DNA of 64,000 nucleotides from Caulobacter vibrioides OR37 (GTDB taxonomy: Bacteria > Pseudomonadota > Alphaproteobacteria > Caulobacterales > Caulobacteraceae). Positions 40,069-48,415 of the stretch are shown here, piece after piece. How positions within the stretch are numbered: the stretch's first letter is position 1; every line of letters begins with the position of its first letter. Location of the stretch: positions 1-64,000 of the forward strand of contig NZ_APMP01000018.1 of the NCBI RefSeq assembly GCF_000372645.1, read 5' to 3'. The notes beneath the pieces are model-generated. The model saw only the letters and a list, made by a program, of their open reading frames with translations. It made no database searches and was not told where the DNA came from. The translations under genes and the position numbers were made by a program.

Positions 40069-40547
40069 GCGGGCCTCTCGACTTGAAAGAGGGGGAACAT
40101 GGGCCCTCCCCTACACCAAGCAAGGCCGCCCCGGAACCTCGGGCGCGGCGCCACCTGGCCGAACCGCGCTCTTTGGCGATACTCCGGACATGAAGATCGC
40201 CGACGTCTTTCGCCCGCGAAATATATGGAAACCGCCGATCAGCCGCTATATTGGCGACTCAGAGCGCGACTTTCCGTCGCGGAACGCGACAAACCTGATC
40301 TTCTAATTCAAGGGTGACTTACGCGCCCTAGGAGAACAAGGCCCTCCGAAAGTGAAAAGGCGTAACCTATCGCTGATCACTTACACGCAGGCCAGTTGAC
40401 AGCTTTCAAACGCAAGTATGCAATCTCCCAATGCCACGAAGGGCCCGCCGTGCGCCCGCGTGGTGAAAAACAGTACGGCGCCGAGGAAACATCGACCCTC
40501 GCAGGCTCCGCCCATAAGGGGCCGCTTGGGTTCAGGGAGGGAATTCA
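40069..40547. other. Intergenic region with possible promoter of the second TonB receptor
   Basis: About 480 bp without a convincing gene. Short open frames here lack initiation signals and family resemblance. The right part (40380-40547) contains a promoter-like TTGACA and ends with a GGGAGGGAATTC ribosome binding site at 40535-40546. The middle part is AT-richer than the flanks and shows no strong palindrome. Confidence 0.6.
40396..40424 (+). promoter_or_regulatory. Putative promoter of TonB receptor gene
   Basis: TTGACA (40396-40401), a 17-bp spacer and TGCAAT (40419-40424). The -35 agrees with the Caulobacter housekeeping consensus (TTGACG/A); the -10 is weak. It would give a leader of about 120 nt before the ATG at 40548. 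Confidence 0.35.
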
Positions 40548-43385
40548 ATGTCGCAAACTCTGCGTATGCGGAGCCTGTTGGTCATGGGCGCTTCCGTGAT
40601 CGCGATCTCCGGCTTCGCCGTCCCCGCGTTCGCGCAGCAGGCCAAGCCCGCTCAACCGGCGGCCCAGACCACGGTCATCGAGGAACTGGTCGTCACCGCC
40701 CAGAAGAAGGAAGAGGCGCTGCAGGACGTGCCGATCGCGGTGTCGGCCTTCAGCCAGGACAGCCTGGCCGCGCAGAAGATCGACGGCGGTCCCAACCTGC
40801 AGCAGGCGATTCCGAACGTCACCTTCGCCCGCAGCAACTTCACCAACAGCTTCAACTTCCAGATCCGCGGCATCGGGGCCAAGGCGGTCGGCGCGTCGGC
40901 CGACCAGGGCGTCGGCGTCCACATGAACAACGCCCCGCAGCAGTCGGGCAACCTGTTCGAATCCGAATTCTATGACGTCGAGCGCGTCGAAGTGCTGCGC
41001 GGCCCGCAGGGCACGCTGTATGGCCGCAACGCCACCGGCGGCGTGGTCAACGTGATCACCGCCAAGCCGACCGACAAGTTCGAGGCCAATGTCCGCGCCG
41101 AAGTCGGCAACTACGGCTCGACCCGCTATCGCGGCATGGTCAACATCCCGATCTTCGAGGACAAGCTGGCCGTTCGCGTCGCCGGCACCACGCTGAACCG
41201 CGACGGCTTCGTCACCAACACCTTCAACAATCACAAGGTCGACGACCGGGATCTGTACTCGACCCGCGTCCAGGTGATGTTCAACCCGACCGAGAAGCTG
41301 CGCACCAACTTCCTGTGGGAGCGCTTCCACGAGGACGACAACCGCGCCCGCACCGGCAAGCAGCTCTGCACCAAGGACCCGGGCCCGGCCACGGTCGGCG
41401 GCGTCGCCACCGGCGCGTCGCGCATCTTCCTGTCGCAGGGCTGTCTGCCCTCGTCGCTGTATGGCTCCAGCGCCTATGGCACGGTCAACACCGCCGGCAC
41501 CCTGACCGGCCTGCTGGGCAACATCTTCGGCTTCACCTCGGGCGACGTGAACGCCGGCAACACCACCTCGACCGACCTGCAACAGATCCAGACCGCTCTG
41601 GACCCGCTGTATCGCTCGGCCTCGAACACCTATCAGTTCACCCTGAACTACGACCTGACCGACAAGCTGGCCTTCACGGCCATGACGTCCTACGGCAAGG
41701 GCACGGTCTATACCAAGCAGGACTACAACCGCACCGTCTCGCTGGTGCCGTTCAACAACACGCCGTTTACGCCGGGCGGCTTCTTCAACGACCCGCAGGT
41801 CGGCAACACCAACAAGTTCACCACGATCGACGTCTCGTCGGGCCGCTCCGAACAGTTCAGCCAGGAACTGCGACTGCAGTCGTCGTTCGACGGTCCGCTG
41901 AACTTCAACTTCGGCGGCATCCACTTCACCTACCGGACGCTGACCGACTACTACGTGATCGGCAACTCGCTGACCCTGTCGTCGCTGGCCCTGAACTACT
42001 CCAAGACCGGCAACCCGAACTGCAACCCGGCGACCACCGCCAACTGCATCGGCATCGACACCTCGGCCACGCCGACCGGCGACGGCCACAACTACTATGA
42101 CAACCGCACGCCCTACACCCTGACCTCGGACGCCCTGTTCGGCGAACTGTACTGGCAGGCCAACGAGGATCTGAAGTTCACCCTGGGCCTGCGCCAGACC
42201 CGCGACAAGAAGGCGGTGAAGAACTTCTCGACCGTGCTGCTGGCGCCCGGCTACGGCCTGACGCTGAACCCGACCAACCCCGACCAGCGCGCCCGCTTCA
42301 GCGAGCTGACCGGCCGCTTCGGCTTCGACTACAAGGCGCACCTGTCGTTCACCGACGACACGCTGCTGTATGCCTTCTACTCCAAGGGCTACAAGGGCGG
42401 CGGCATCAACCCGGGCGTCCCGGCCAACTCGGTCGGCGTCAAGCAGACCTTCGACCCCGAATTCGTCAACGCGATCGAGGTCGGCACCAAAAACACGATG
42501 CTGCACGGCAGCCTGCTCTTCAACGCCACCGGCTTCTACTACGATTACCAGGGCTATCAGATCTCGAAGATCGTCAACCGCACCTCGGTCAACGAGAACG
42601 TCAACGCCAAGGTCTACGGCCTGGAGTTCGAGACCATCTGGTCGCCGGTGCATGACCTGAAGCTGAACGCCAACCTGGGCTATCTGCACACCAAGATCGG
42701 CGACGGCGTCAGCTCGATCGACACCATGAACCGCACGCAGAACAACCCGCTGTACACGGTCGTGAAGGTCGGTCCCAACTCGCCCGCCGTCGGCGCCAAC
42801 TGCGTGCTGACGACCTCCGGCGTCGCCACGGTGCTGGGCCTGGGCGCGGGCGCCACCCTGCCCTTCGCCTGCTCGGGCGCGGCGGCCTACCAGGCGTTCC
42901 TGGCGACTCCGGCCGCGCTCGGCGGCGCGGGTCTGCCGGCCGCCACGGCCGCCTTCCTGGCCAACGGCACCGGTCTCTACAACTACGGCGCCGGCTATTC
43001 GATCGAAGGCACGGCCTCCAGCCTGGCGGGCAAGGAGCTGCCGAACTCGCCGCACTGGACCGCCTCGGTCGGCGCCCAGTACCGCTTCGACCTGCCGGGC
43101 GGCTGGAACGCCACCTTGCGCGGCGACTACTATCGCCAGACCCAGCAGTTCGCCCGGGTCTACAACACCGACTACGACCGCCTGAAGGCCTGGGACAACG
43201 CCAACATCACCCTGAAGCTGGACAAGCCGGAATGGGGTGTGACGCTCGAGGCCTATGTGAAGAACCTGGGCAACAAGACCCCGATCGTCGACGCCTATAC
43301 GACCGACGACACCTCGGGTCTGTTCACGAACGTAATCACCCAGGAGCCGCGCCTGTACGGCGTGGCCATCACCAAGTCCTGGTAG
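40548..43385 (+). CDS. TonB-dependent outer-membrane receptor (large)
   Basis: A 945-residue receptor. Signal peptide residues 1-29 end VPAFAQQ. A TonB box (EELVVTAQKKEE) precedes the plug (LQDVPIAVSAFSQDSLAAQKI to VEVLRGPQGTLYGRNATGGVVNVITAKPTDKF, about residues 58-180). A large beta barrel follows, with Cys-containing loops (KQLCTKD, QGCLPS, GNPNCNPATTANCIG, GANCVLTTS, PFACSG) and a C-terminal aromatic W (AITKSW). It stands alone, with a ribosome binding site and a strong terminator. The substrate is unknown. Confidence 0.93.
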   Translation: MSQTLRMRSLLVMGASVIAISGFAVPAFAQQAKPAQPAAQTTVIEELVVTAQKKEEALQDVPIAVSAFSQDSLAAQKIDGGPNLQQAIPNVTFARSNFTNSFNFQIRGIGAKAVGASADQGVGVHMNNAPQQSGNLFESEFYDVERVEVLRGPQGTLYGRNATGGVVNVITAKPTDKFEANVRAEVGNYGSTRYRGMVNIPIFEDKLAVRVAGTTLNRDGFVTNTFNNHKVDDRDLYSTRVQVMFNPTEKLRTNFLWERFHEDDNRARTGKQLCTKDPGPATVGGVATGASRIFLSQGCLPSSLYGSSAYGTVNTAGTLTGLLGNIFGFTSGDVNAGNTTSTDLQQIQTALDPLYRSASNTYQFTLNYDLTDKLAFTAMTSYGKGTVYTKQDYNRTVSLVPFNNTPFTPGGFFNDPQVGNTNKFTTIDVSSGRSEQFSQELRLQSSFDGPLNFNFGGIHFTYRTLTDYYVIGNSLTLSSLALNYSKTGNPNCNPATTANCIGIDTSATPTGDGHNYYDNRTPYTLTSDALFGELYWQANEDLKFTLGLRQTRDKKAVKNFSTVLLAPGYGLTLNPTNPDQRARFSELTGRFGFDYKAHLSFTDDTLLYAFYSKGYKGGGINPGVPANSVGVKQTFDPEFVNAIEVGTKNTMLHGSLLFNATGFYYDYQGYQISKIVNRTSVNENVNAKVYGLEFETIWSPVHDLKLNANLGYLHTKIGDGVSSIDTMNRTQNNPLYTVVKVGPNSPAVGANCVLTTSGVATVLGLGAGATLPFACSGAAAYQAFLATPAALGGAGLPAATAAFLANGTGLYNYGAGYSIEGTASSLAGKELPNSPHWTASVGAQYRFDLPGGWNATLRGDYYRQTQQFARVYNTDYDRLKAWDNANITLKLDKPEWGVTLEAYVKNLGNKTPIVDAYTTDDTSGLFTNVITQEPRLYGVAITKSW

Positions 43386-43408
43386 GCTTGGCGAAACCAT
43401 CGAGAACG

Positions 43409-43439
43409 GGGGCGACGGTCTGACCGTCGCCCCTTTTTT
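43409..43439 (+). terminator. Rho-independent terminator after the second TonB receptor
   Basis: GGGGCGACGGT (43409-43419), loop CTG, ACCGTCGCCCC (43423-43433), then TTTTTT. A perfect 11-bp GC stem 24 bp after the receptor stop. Confidence 0.9.
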
Positions 43440-43563
43440 CATGTTCTCTCGCGTCGCGGCGCGATCCTCGCGCGAGGCCCAGAAAGAGAAGCGCGCTCGA
43501 CTTAACGACTCCGCAAGGCCGCTCGGTCCATGTTCGCCTCCCGAATGCCGAGCGAAGCGCTGT

Positions 43564-45105
43564 ATGGAAACGCTATCCCGCCTCATCGACCACCGCGCCC
43601 CGATCAGCCCCGCCACGCCCTGCGGTCAGGTGGCGGCGCTGTTCGACGCGGAACCGGCCCTGCCCGCGCTGGCGGTCGTCGAGGGCGCCGCGCCGGTGGG
43701 CCTGGTCTACCGCGACGTCCTGAAAGGCATGATGCGCGTCGCGGGCGAGACCCTGGCGACCCAGCCGATCGCCAATGTCATGGACCCCGAGCCGCGGATC
43801 GTCGCGGCCGATCTCGACGCCAACGCCTTCGTCATGGCGCTGGCCGAGAGCCCCACGCCGATCCACCGCTCGGCCTATGTCGCCGTGGACGGCGCGGGCC
43901 GCTATCTGGGCGTCGGCGGTCTGTCCTCGCTGCTTGAGTCTCACGGCCGTCGCCAGCGCGAGGCGCGCGACGCCATGGCCCTGGTGGAGCGCATGGCCGT
44001 CGATGTCGGCGCCCACCTGAACGGCGTCATGGCCATCACCGAGCGCCTCGAGCATCAGCGCCTGACGCCCGACGCCTCCGCCTTCGTCCGCGCCATCGGC
44101 GACACCAGCCGCGACATGGGCGAGACCCTGAGCCGCGCCGTCGATCTGCACCGCTCGGCGCAGGGCCAGCTGACCTTCAAGCTCGCGCCGATGCGCCTGC
44201 GCGATCTGGCCGACGCGATCGAGGCGCGCTGGGCGCCACGCGCCCAGGAAGGCGGCTCCATGCTCCTGGTGTCCTACGATGGCGACCCCGAGTGCGGCGT
44301 CGAGGCCGACGGCGATCGTCTGCTTCAGGTCTTCGACATCCTGATCGAGAACGCCCTGGCGTGCGGCCGGGGCCTGATCGAGGCCCGCCTGACCGCTCGC
44401 GCGGAGGGCGCCAAGATCCGACTCGACGGTCAGGTCCGCGACAACACCGAGGGGCATCTGGAAGAGCGCCTGGCGCGCGTGCGCGACCCGCTGAGCGCCG
44501 TCAGCCTGCGCGATCACAGCGAATTGGCCCACTGCGTCGGCGTGGCCCTGGCTCATCGCATCATGCGCGCGATGGGCGGCCCATTGGCGGCGGAGCCCAA
44601 TCGCGGCGCGGGCTTGACGGTCGGCTTCTCGCTGAGCGTCGCCCCGGCCGCCGCGGTCGAGGCCCAGGAGGCCGAACCCGCCGTCGCCGGTCGCGCGGCT
44701 CACATCCTGATCGTCGATGACAACGCCACCAATCGCATGGTCGCCGAAGCGCTGTGCGACATGTTCGAATGCACGTCGGAACAGGCCGTCGACGGCGTCG
44801 AGGCGATCGAGATGGCCCGCGGCGGCCGCTTCGATCTGATCCTGATGGACATCAAGATGCCCCGGATGGACGGCATCGCCGCGACCCGCGCCATCCGCGA
44901 GATGAGCGGCCGTCCGGCGCGGACGCCGATCGTCGCCTTGACCGCGAACGCCGATCCCGCCGATGTCCAGACCTACATCGCCGCCGGGATGCAGGATGTG
45001 GTCGAAAAGCCGATCAAGCCCGAGCGCCTGGCCGTCGTCCTGTCGGCCCTGCTCTCCGACGAGGACGACCAGGACGCCGAAAGCGGTCACGAGGCCGCCG
45101 CCTGA
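43564..45105 (+). CDS. Hybrid histidine kinase-like protein with degenerate catalytic motifs and C-terminal receiver
   Basis: A 513-residue protein. Residues about 15-130 look like a CBS-pair/sensory region. Residues 135-200 resemble a dimerisation helix pair with H151 (VGAHLNGVMAITERLE) where the H-box would be. Residues 205-360 resemble an HATPase domain, with an N-box-like ILIENALACGRG, but the G1 box reads VRDNTEGH and the G2 glycines are missing (LAHCVGVALAHRIMRAMGG). Residues 380-500 are an intact receiver (D385/D386, D429, K482). The kinase may be inactive or a phosphatase/scaffold. ATG 43564 is preferred to an upstream frame that lacks family similarity. Confidence 0.8.
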   Translation: METLSRLIDHRAPISPATPCGQVAALFDAEPALPALAVVEGAAPVGLVYRDVLKGMMRVAGETLATQPIANVMDPEPRIVAADLDANAFVMALAESPTPIHRSAYVAVDGAGRYLGVGGLSSLLESHGRRQREARDAMALVERMAVDVGAHLNGVMAITERLEHQRLTPDASAFVRAIGDTSRDMGETLSRAVDLHRSAQGQLTFKLAPMRLRDLADAIEARWAPRAQEGGSMLLVSYDGDPECGVEADGDRLLQVFDILIENALACGRGLIEARLTARAEGAKIRLDGQVRDNTEGHLEERLARVRDPLSAVSLRDHSELAHCVGVALAHRIMRAMGGPLAAEPNRGAGLTVGFSLSVAPAAAVEAQEAEPAVAGRAAHILIVDDNATNRMVAEALCDMFECTSEQAVDGVEAIEMARGGRFDLILMDIKMPRMDGIAATRAIREMSGRPARTPIVALTANADPADVQTYIAAGMQDVVEKPIKPERLAVVLSALLSDEDDQDAESGHEAAA

Positions 45106-45113
45106 TCCTGGGT

Positions 45114-45190
45114 CGCGAGGCTCTAAATCGTATACTTGTGAGCGTAACTCGCCCCCGAAGCCGGTTCCCACTTTCGGCGTCACGCTCCAG
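45114..45190. repeat. Family F composite palindromic repeat (copy 2)
   Basis: It shares GAGGCTCTAAATC, then GAGCGT, ACTCGC, CCGGTTCCCACTTTCGGCGT and CACGCTC with 37890-37967. It begins about 9 bp after the hybrid kinase stop and ends before the LuxR gene. Confidence 0.8.
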
Positions 45191-45286
45191 CGACCATCGG
45201 ACGAGCGCGCCGGGCGCCACCCAGGGTAGTAGTCGCTTGGCGCCCGCGAGACTCCTGGCCTAGCCTACCCTGACGTGTTCCTCAGG

Positions 45287-46030
45287 ATGTCCCGCAGGGT
45301 GCTGACCACCGCCGAACAACAGGCCTGGGCCTTTCTCAGCAGAGCGCCGCATCTGGGATCGGCGGGCGAGGTCGAGACCCATTTCGCCCAGGCCATCGGC
45401 GCGTTCGGCTATGACCGGTTCTGCGCCACCCTGGTCAATGCCGAACGCTACGGCAGGGAACCGCCGACCCTGAGCCGCCAGGACTTCGACGCTTGGGATC
45501 AGCGCTATTGGGGCGAGCGCTATGTCGTCCATGATCCGTGCGTGAAGCTGCTGCTGAAGTCGCCTCGCGCCTTCGCCTGGAGCGACGCCAAGCCCTTTGG
45601 CGACGGCCGCGCCCAGGCCATGTGGGGCGAGGCCGGCGAGCACGGCATGAACGAGGGCTTCGTGGTGCGCGTCTTCGGGCCCGCCGGCCAGGAGGTGCTG
45701 ATCCGCATGTCGACCCGCGCGCCCGACACCGACCCCGCCGCCCGCGCCGTGCTCGAGAGCCTGGCCACGGTCTTCGGAACCGTCATGCTCAAGCACTGGG
45801 AGCTGCAGGACGACAATCCCGACTACGGGGTGATCTCCGAGCGCCAGGCCCAGTGCCTGTACTGGGCCAGCCGGGGCAAGACCGACTGGGAGATCGGCGC
45901 GATCCTGGAGCTGTCGCCCCGCACCGTCCACCATCACATCGAGGCGGCGAAGAAGCGCCTGGGCGTCGTCAAGCGCCAGGAGGCGGTCATGAAGGCCGGC
46001 GAACTGGGCCTGCTCAGCCAAGCGGGTTGA
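45287..46030 (+). CDS. LuxR-family quorum-sensing regulator
   Basis: A 247-residue regulator. The N-terminal autoinducer-binding domain carries W70, Y74, D83, P84 and W98, with the TraR spacing (W-x3-Y-x8-D-P-x13-W), so it should bind an acyl-homoserine lactone. The C-terminal LuxR helix-turn-helix runs from VISERQAQCLYWASRGKTDWEIGAILELSPRTVHHHIEAAKKRLGV. The family Glu four residues before the Leu of this motif is Gln here. An in-frame GTG at 45275 is an alternative start. A LuxI-type synthase is about 490 bp downstream. Confidence 0.9.
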   Translation: MSRRVLTTAEQQAWAFLSRAPHLGSAGEVETHFAQAIGAFGYDRFCATLVNAERYGREPPTLSRQDFDAWDQRYWGERYVVHDPCVKLLLKSPRAFAWSDAKPFGDGRAQAMWGEAGEHGMNEGFVVRVFGPAGQEVLIRMSTRAPDTDPAARAVLESLATVFGTVMLKHWELQDDNPDYGVISERQAQCLYWASRGKTDWEIGAILELSPRTVHHHIEAAKKRLGVVKRQEAVMKAGELGLLSQAG

Positions 46031-46074
46031 CCCGACGCGCCCGTTTCAACGGCCTTGGCGCGATCGGATGAGCC

Positions 46075-46389
46075 TCAGAACCCGCGCTTGCCCGTCACGG
46101 TCTCGAACCACAGCCGGAAGTCCCCCATCAGGCTGTAGAGCGGATATTTGAACGTCGCCGGCCGGTTCTTCTCGAACACGAAATGCCCCACCCAGGCGAA
46201 GCCGTAGCCGACCACCGGCGCGGCCGCGAAGAACCAGGCGCTGCGCAGCGCGCCCAGAACCAGACACGCCACCACCAGCGTCGTGCCCACAACGTGCAGC
46301 CGCCGGCTGACCGGATGGACGTGTTCGGTCAGGTAGAAGGGATAGAAGGCCGCGAAGCTGCGGTAGCGTTCTTCGGACAGCGGGCTCAT
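46075..46389 (-). CDS. DUF962/Mpo1-like membrane protein
   Basis: A 104-residue protein of the DUF962 family: FAAFYPFYLTEHVHPVSRRLHVVGTTLVVACLVLG, then a second hydrophobic segment, then GHFVFEKNRPATFKYPLYSLMGDFRLWFE. Yeast Mpo1 of this family is an iron-dependent dioxygenase acting on 2-hydroxy fatty acids. The His residues HVHP, RLHVVG and VGHFVFEKNRP are in place. It lies between luxR and luxI on the opposite strand, and its promoter region holds the lux-box-like repeat at 46435. A fatty-acid link to signal synthesis or response is tempting but inferred. Confidence 0.88.
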   Translation of the reverse strand: MSPLSEERYRSFAAFYPFYLTEHVHPVSRRLHVVGTTLVVACLVLGALRSAWFFAAAPVVGYGFAWVGHFVFEKNRPATFKYPLYSLMGDFRLWFETVTGKRGF

Positions 46390-46434
46390 GGCGGGATGCT
46401 GGCCTCGTGGAGGCGCGCTGGCAAGCGCGGCCGC

Positions 46435-46452
46435 ATAGGCCGTTTGGCCTAT
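46435..46452. promoter_or_regulatory. Lux-box-like inverted repeat ATAGGCC-GTTT-GGCCTAT
   Basis: Two perfect 7-bp arms around a 4-bp spacer, 18 bp in all. It lies 46 bp upstream of the DUF962 start and 66 bp upstream of the luxI start, between these divergent genes. Size and symmetry fit a LuxR-type binding site. It is the only strong inverted repeat in the gap. Confidence 0.6.
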
Positions 46453-46517
46453 CGCCCGCCAGGCGGATCATGTCTCCTAATCCAGCCGTCCCGTCATCGC
46501 CTGCTGGGGGCCGGCCC

Positions 46518-47336
46518 ATGATCCACATCATCACTTCCGAGAACCGTCACCTGTACGGCCCGCAGCTCTGGGCCATGCACGAGGAGCGCCGCCGCCAGTG
46601 CGTCGAGAAAAACGGCTGGGTCGACCTGGTCGTTCTGGATGGCGGCGAGGTCGACGACTACGACGATGATCGCGCCATCTATCTGCTGGGCTTCGACGAC
46701 GAGATGCGGCTGGAGGTCGGGCTGCGCCTGCGCCCCACCGACGACCGCTGCATGTTGGCCGACAAGTTCCCGCACCTGATCGCTCCGGGCGAGACCCCCA
46801 AGAAGGGTCCCGACGTCTGGGAGGCCACCCGCCTGTTCACCACCGAGGTCTATCGCGATCGCAAGGGGGCGGGCCGGGGCCAGCGCGTGTTCGAGGTCTG
46901 GGCGGCGGCGTTCGAGCACGCCCTGCGCCACGGCGTCACGCGCTTCGTGGGCATGATCGACATGCAGCTCTATCCAGGCATCCTGAACTCGCCGATCGAC
47001 ACGCGCCTGGTCGGCATTCCACGCGCCTACCAGTACGGCGTGGCGGCCGGCTCGGAGATCGCCGTCAGCCCAGAGCTGCTGGCGCGCGTGCTGGAATCGA
47101 TCTGCCGCGAATCGCCGGTGGGCTACGAGGTCGACGCGCTGGACATGATGGCGTTCGGCGACCTCGCCGCCGTGCAGCGCCAGGTGAAGCGCGCCATGAC
47201 CCCGCAGTTGGGCGCCGGCGCGGAACGGGACGAGACTCTGGCGGCGGAAACCCTCTATCGGCTGCATGACACGAAAACGGCGGCGCGGCGCATCTGGGAT
47301 GACCGTGGTCACGGTACCCGGACCTTGCACGCGTGA
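46518..47336 (+). CDS. Acyl-homoserine lactone synthase (LuxI family)
   Basis: A 272-residue protein. Conserved LuxI-family positions are present at almost canonical numbering: R24, W34, D46, D49, R70, F84, E102 and R105 (ERRRQCVEKNGW, DGGEVDDYDDD, VGLRLRPTDDR, LADKFPHL, VWEATRLF). The usual Phe at 28 is Cys here. After the core (about 1-200), a C-terminal part of about 70 residues is longer than usual and polar. The enzyme would make an AHL signal from SAM and acyl-ACP or acyl-CoA. The ATG at 46518 starts MIHIITSENR; upstream in-frame starts only add poorly conserved sequence. Confidence 0.87.
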   Translation: MIHIITSENRHLYGPQLWAMHEERRRQCVEKNGWVDLVVLDGGEVDDYDDDRAIYLLGFDDEMRLEVGLRLRPTDDRCMLADKFPHLIAPGETPKKGPDVWEATRLFTTEVYRDRKGAGRGQRVFEVWAAAFEHALRHGVTRFVGMIDMQLYPGILNSPIDTRLVGIPRAYQYGVAAGSEIAVSPELLARVLESICRESPVGYEVDALDMMAFGDLAAVQRQVKRAMTPQLGAGAERDETLAAETLYRLHDTKTAARRIWDDRGHGTRTLHA

Positions 47337-47466
47337 CATCGTGTAGAAGGCGGTCGCAAAGCAAAGCTTGACCATAGCGACCTAACGCCGCGCCCGGCAT
47401 ACCTCGCTTTCACCAACGTCACGGTCGTGTCATGTTCTGCGGACAACCGTTGGAGGCGGAAGAAAG

Positions 47467-47895
47467 ATGAAAGAAGAAACCGAAGGCCGGCGCCCAAATC
47501 CCGTCGACATGCATGTCGGCGGTCGCGTGAGAATGCGTCGCAAGCTTATGGGCGTCAGCCAGGAACAGTTGGCGGAATCCCTGGGCCTGACCTTCCAGCA
47601 AGTTCAGAAATACGAGCGCGGCGCCAATCGCGTCAGCGCGTCAAAGCTCTACGAGATCGCCCGTACACTTCAGGTGCCGGTGTCGTTCTTCTTCGACGGC
47701 CTGGCCGACCCGATGAGCGGCGCCGAGGTCGATGACGCGACGCGGCACGCCGAAAAGGTGGTCCAGGAGTTCCTGACCACTCCCGAAGGTCTGGAGCTGG
47801 CCGAGGTGTTTCCGCGCATCGGTCGCGGCCGCGTCCGTCGCCAGGTTCTCGACCTGGTGCGCGCGATGGCCGACGAAGCCGCGCGCGAGGCCTAG
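47467..47895 (+). CDS. XRE-family HTH transcriptional regulator
   Basis: A 142-residue regulator of the alphaproteobacterial type. The helix-turn-helix covers about residues 15-75 (VGGRVRMRRKLMGVSQEQLAESLGLTFQQVQKYERGANRVSASKLYEIARTLQVPVSFFFDG). The C-terminal part is helical, with TPEGLELAEVFPRIGRGRVRRQVLDLVRAMADE. A GGAGG-containing ribosome binding site precedes the ATG. It lies 130 bp after luxI in the same direction with no terminator seen between them, so partial cotranscription is possible. Confidence 0.92.
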   Translation: MKEETEGRRPNPVDMHVGGRVRMRRKLMGVSQEQLAESLGLTFQQVQKYERGANRVSASKLYEIARTLQVPVSFFFDGLADPMSGAEVDDATRHAEKVVQEFLTTPEGLELAEVFPRIGRGRVRRQVLDLVRAMADEAAREA

Positions 47896-47947
47896 AGTAG
47901 TGACGGTGAAGGCTCGCCAGAGGCCCTCGACCCCGTGAAATTCCAAA

Positions 47948-47976
47948 GGCTCCGGTTGGCGGAACCGGGGCCTTCT
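47948..47976 (+). terminator. Rho-independent terminator after the XRE regulator
   Basis: GGCTCCGGTT, a 5-nt loop, then AACCGGGGCC (one T-G pair), followed by TTCTT. It is about 50 bp after the stop and just before the stop of the convergent PilZ gene. Confidence 0.65.
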
Positions 47977-47981
47977 TCACA

Positions 47982-48335
47982 TCAGCCGGGGTCCGTTTCG
48001 GACCGGGACGCGCGCCAGATCCGCCGGGCCACGCCGGCGGCGGCCGGCGCCAGGCCGCGCAGGTCATAGGTGCGGAGAATGCGCAGGCCCAGCTCGCGAT
48101 CGCGGCGCCAGGCGACGACCACGTCGTGGGCCTGCCCCTCGGCGATATCCACCAGCTGCATCTGGTCCGGAGGCGTCGCGCCCGCCAGCATCTGGATTTT
48201 GACACCCTGGCTGGAGACGTCACGGATCACGCAGTCCCAGGCGAAGGCGCCGCACAGCACCTTTCCCGGTCTCCGCGTCGGGACACGGACGGATGTCCGC
48301 CGATCCTGATCCACGCCCGCCGTAAACTTCGACAT
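47982..48335 (-). CDS. PilZ domain protein
   Basis: A 117-residue protein. A PilZ domain with both c-di-GMP motifs fills it: RxxxR as R13-TSV-R17 and D/NxSxxG as D39-VSSQG. The segment CDCVIRDVSSQGVKIQ (CVIRDVSSQGVKIQML) is typical. No output domain is attached. Such stand-alone PilZ proteins bind c-di-GMP and act on motility, surface or polysaccharide functions. The ATG at 48335 starts MSKFTAGVDQ; the longer upstream frame is not protein-like. Confidence 0.87.
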   Translation of the reverse strand: MSKFTAGVDQDRRTSVRVPTRRPGKVLCGAFAWDCVIRDVSSQGVKIQMLAGATPPDQMQLVDIAEGQAHDVVVAWRRDRELGLRILRTYDLRGLAPAAAGVARRIWRASRSETDPG

Positions 48336-48415
48336 GGAAGGATAAACGCACGGCGCGGTTAATCGGCCGTGCAGACGTAGGAATTTTGTAGGGAAGGTTA
48401 ACGCCGCGGCGACGC

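Noticed and set aside
40069..40200. preQ1 riboswitch upstream of queC
   Set aside because: The leader has no A-rich tail following a short C/G stem and no recognisable preQ1-I or preQ1-II core. Only a plain leader is seen.
40058..40317. Small open frames between queC and the TonB receptor
   Set aside because: They lack a ribosome binding site, show no family pattern, and have a composition unlike neighbouring proteins.
45287..46030. LuxR solo without a cognate synthase
   Set aside because: A LuxI-type protein with nearly all signature residues is encoded about 490 bp downstream at 46518.
47273..47325. GACCGTGGTCACGGT symmetry at the end of luxI
   Set aside because: It lies within the coding sequence and no T-tract follows, so it is not a credible terminator or operator.
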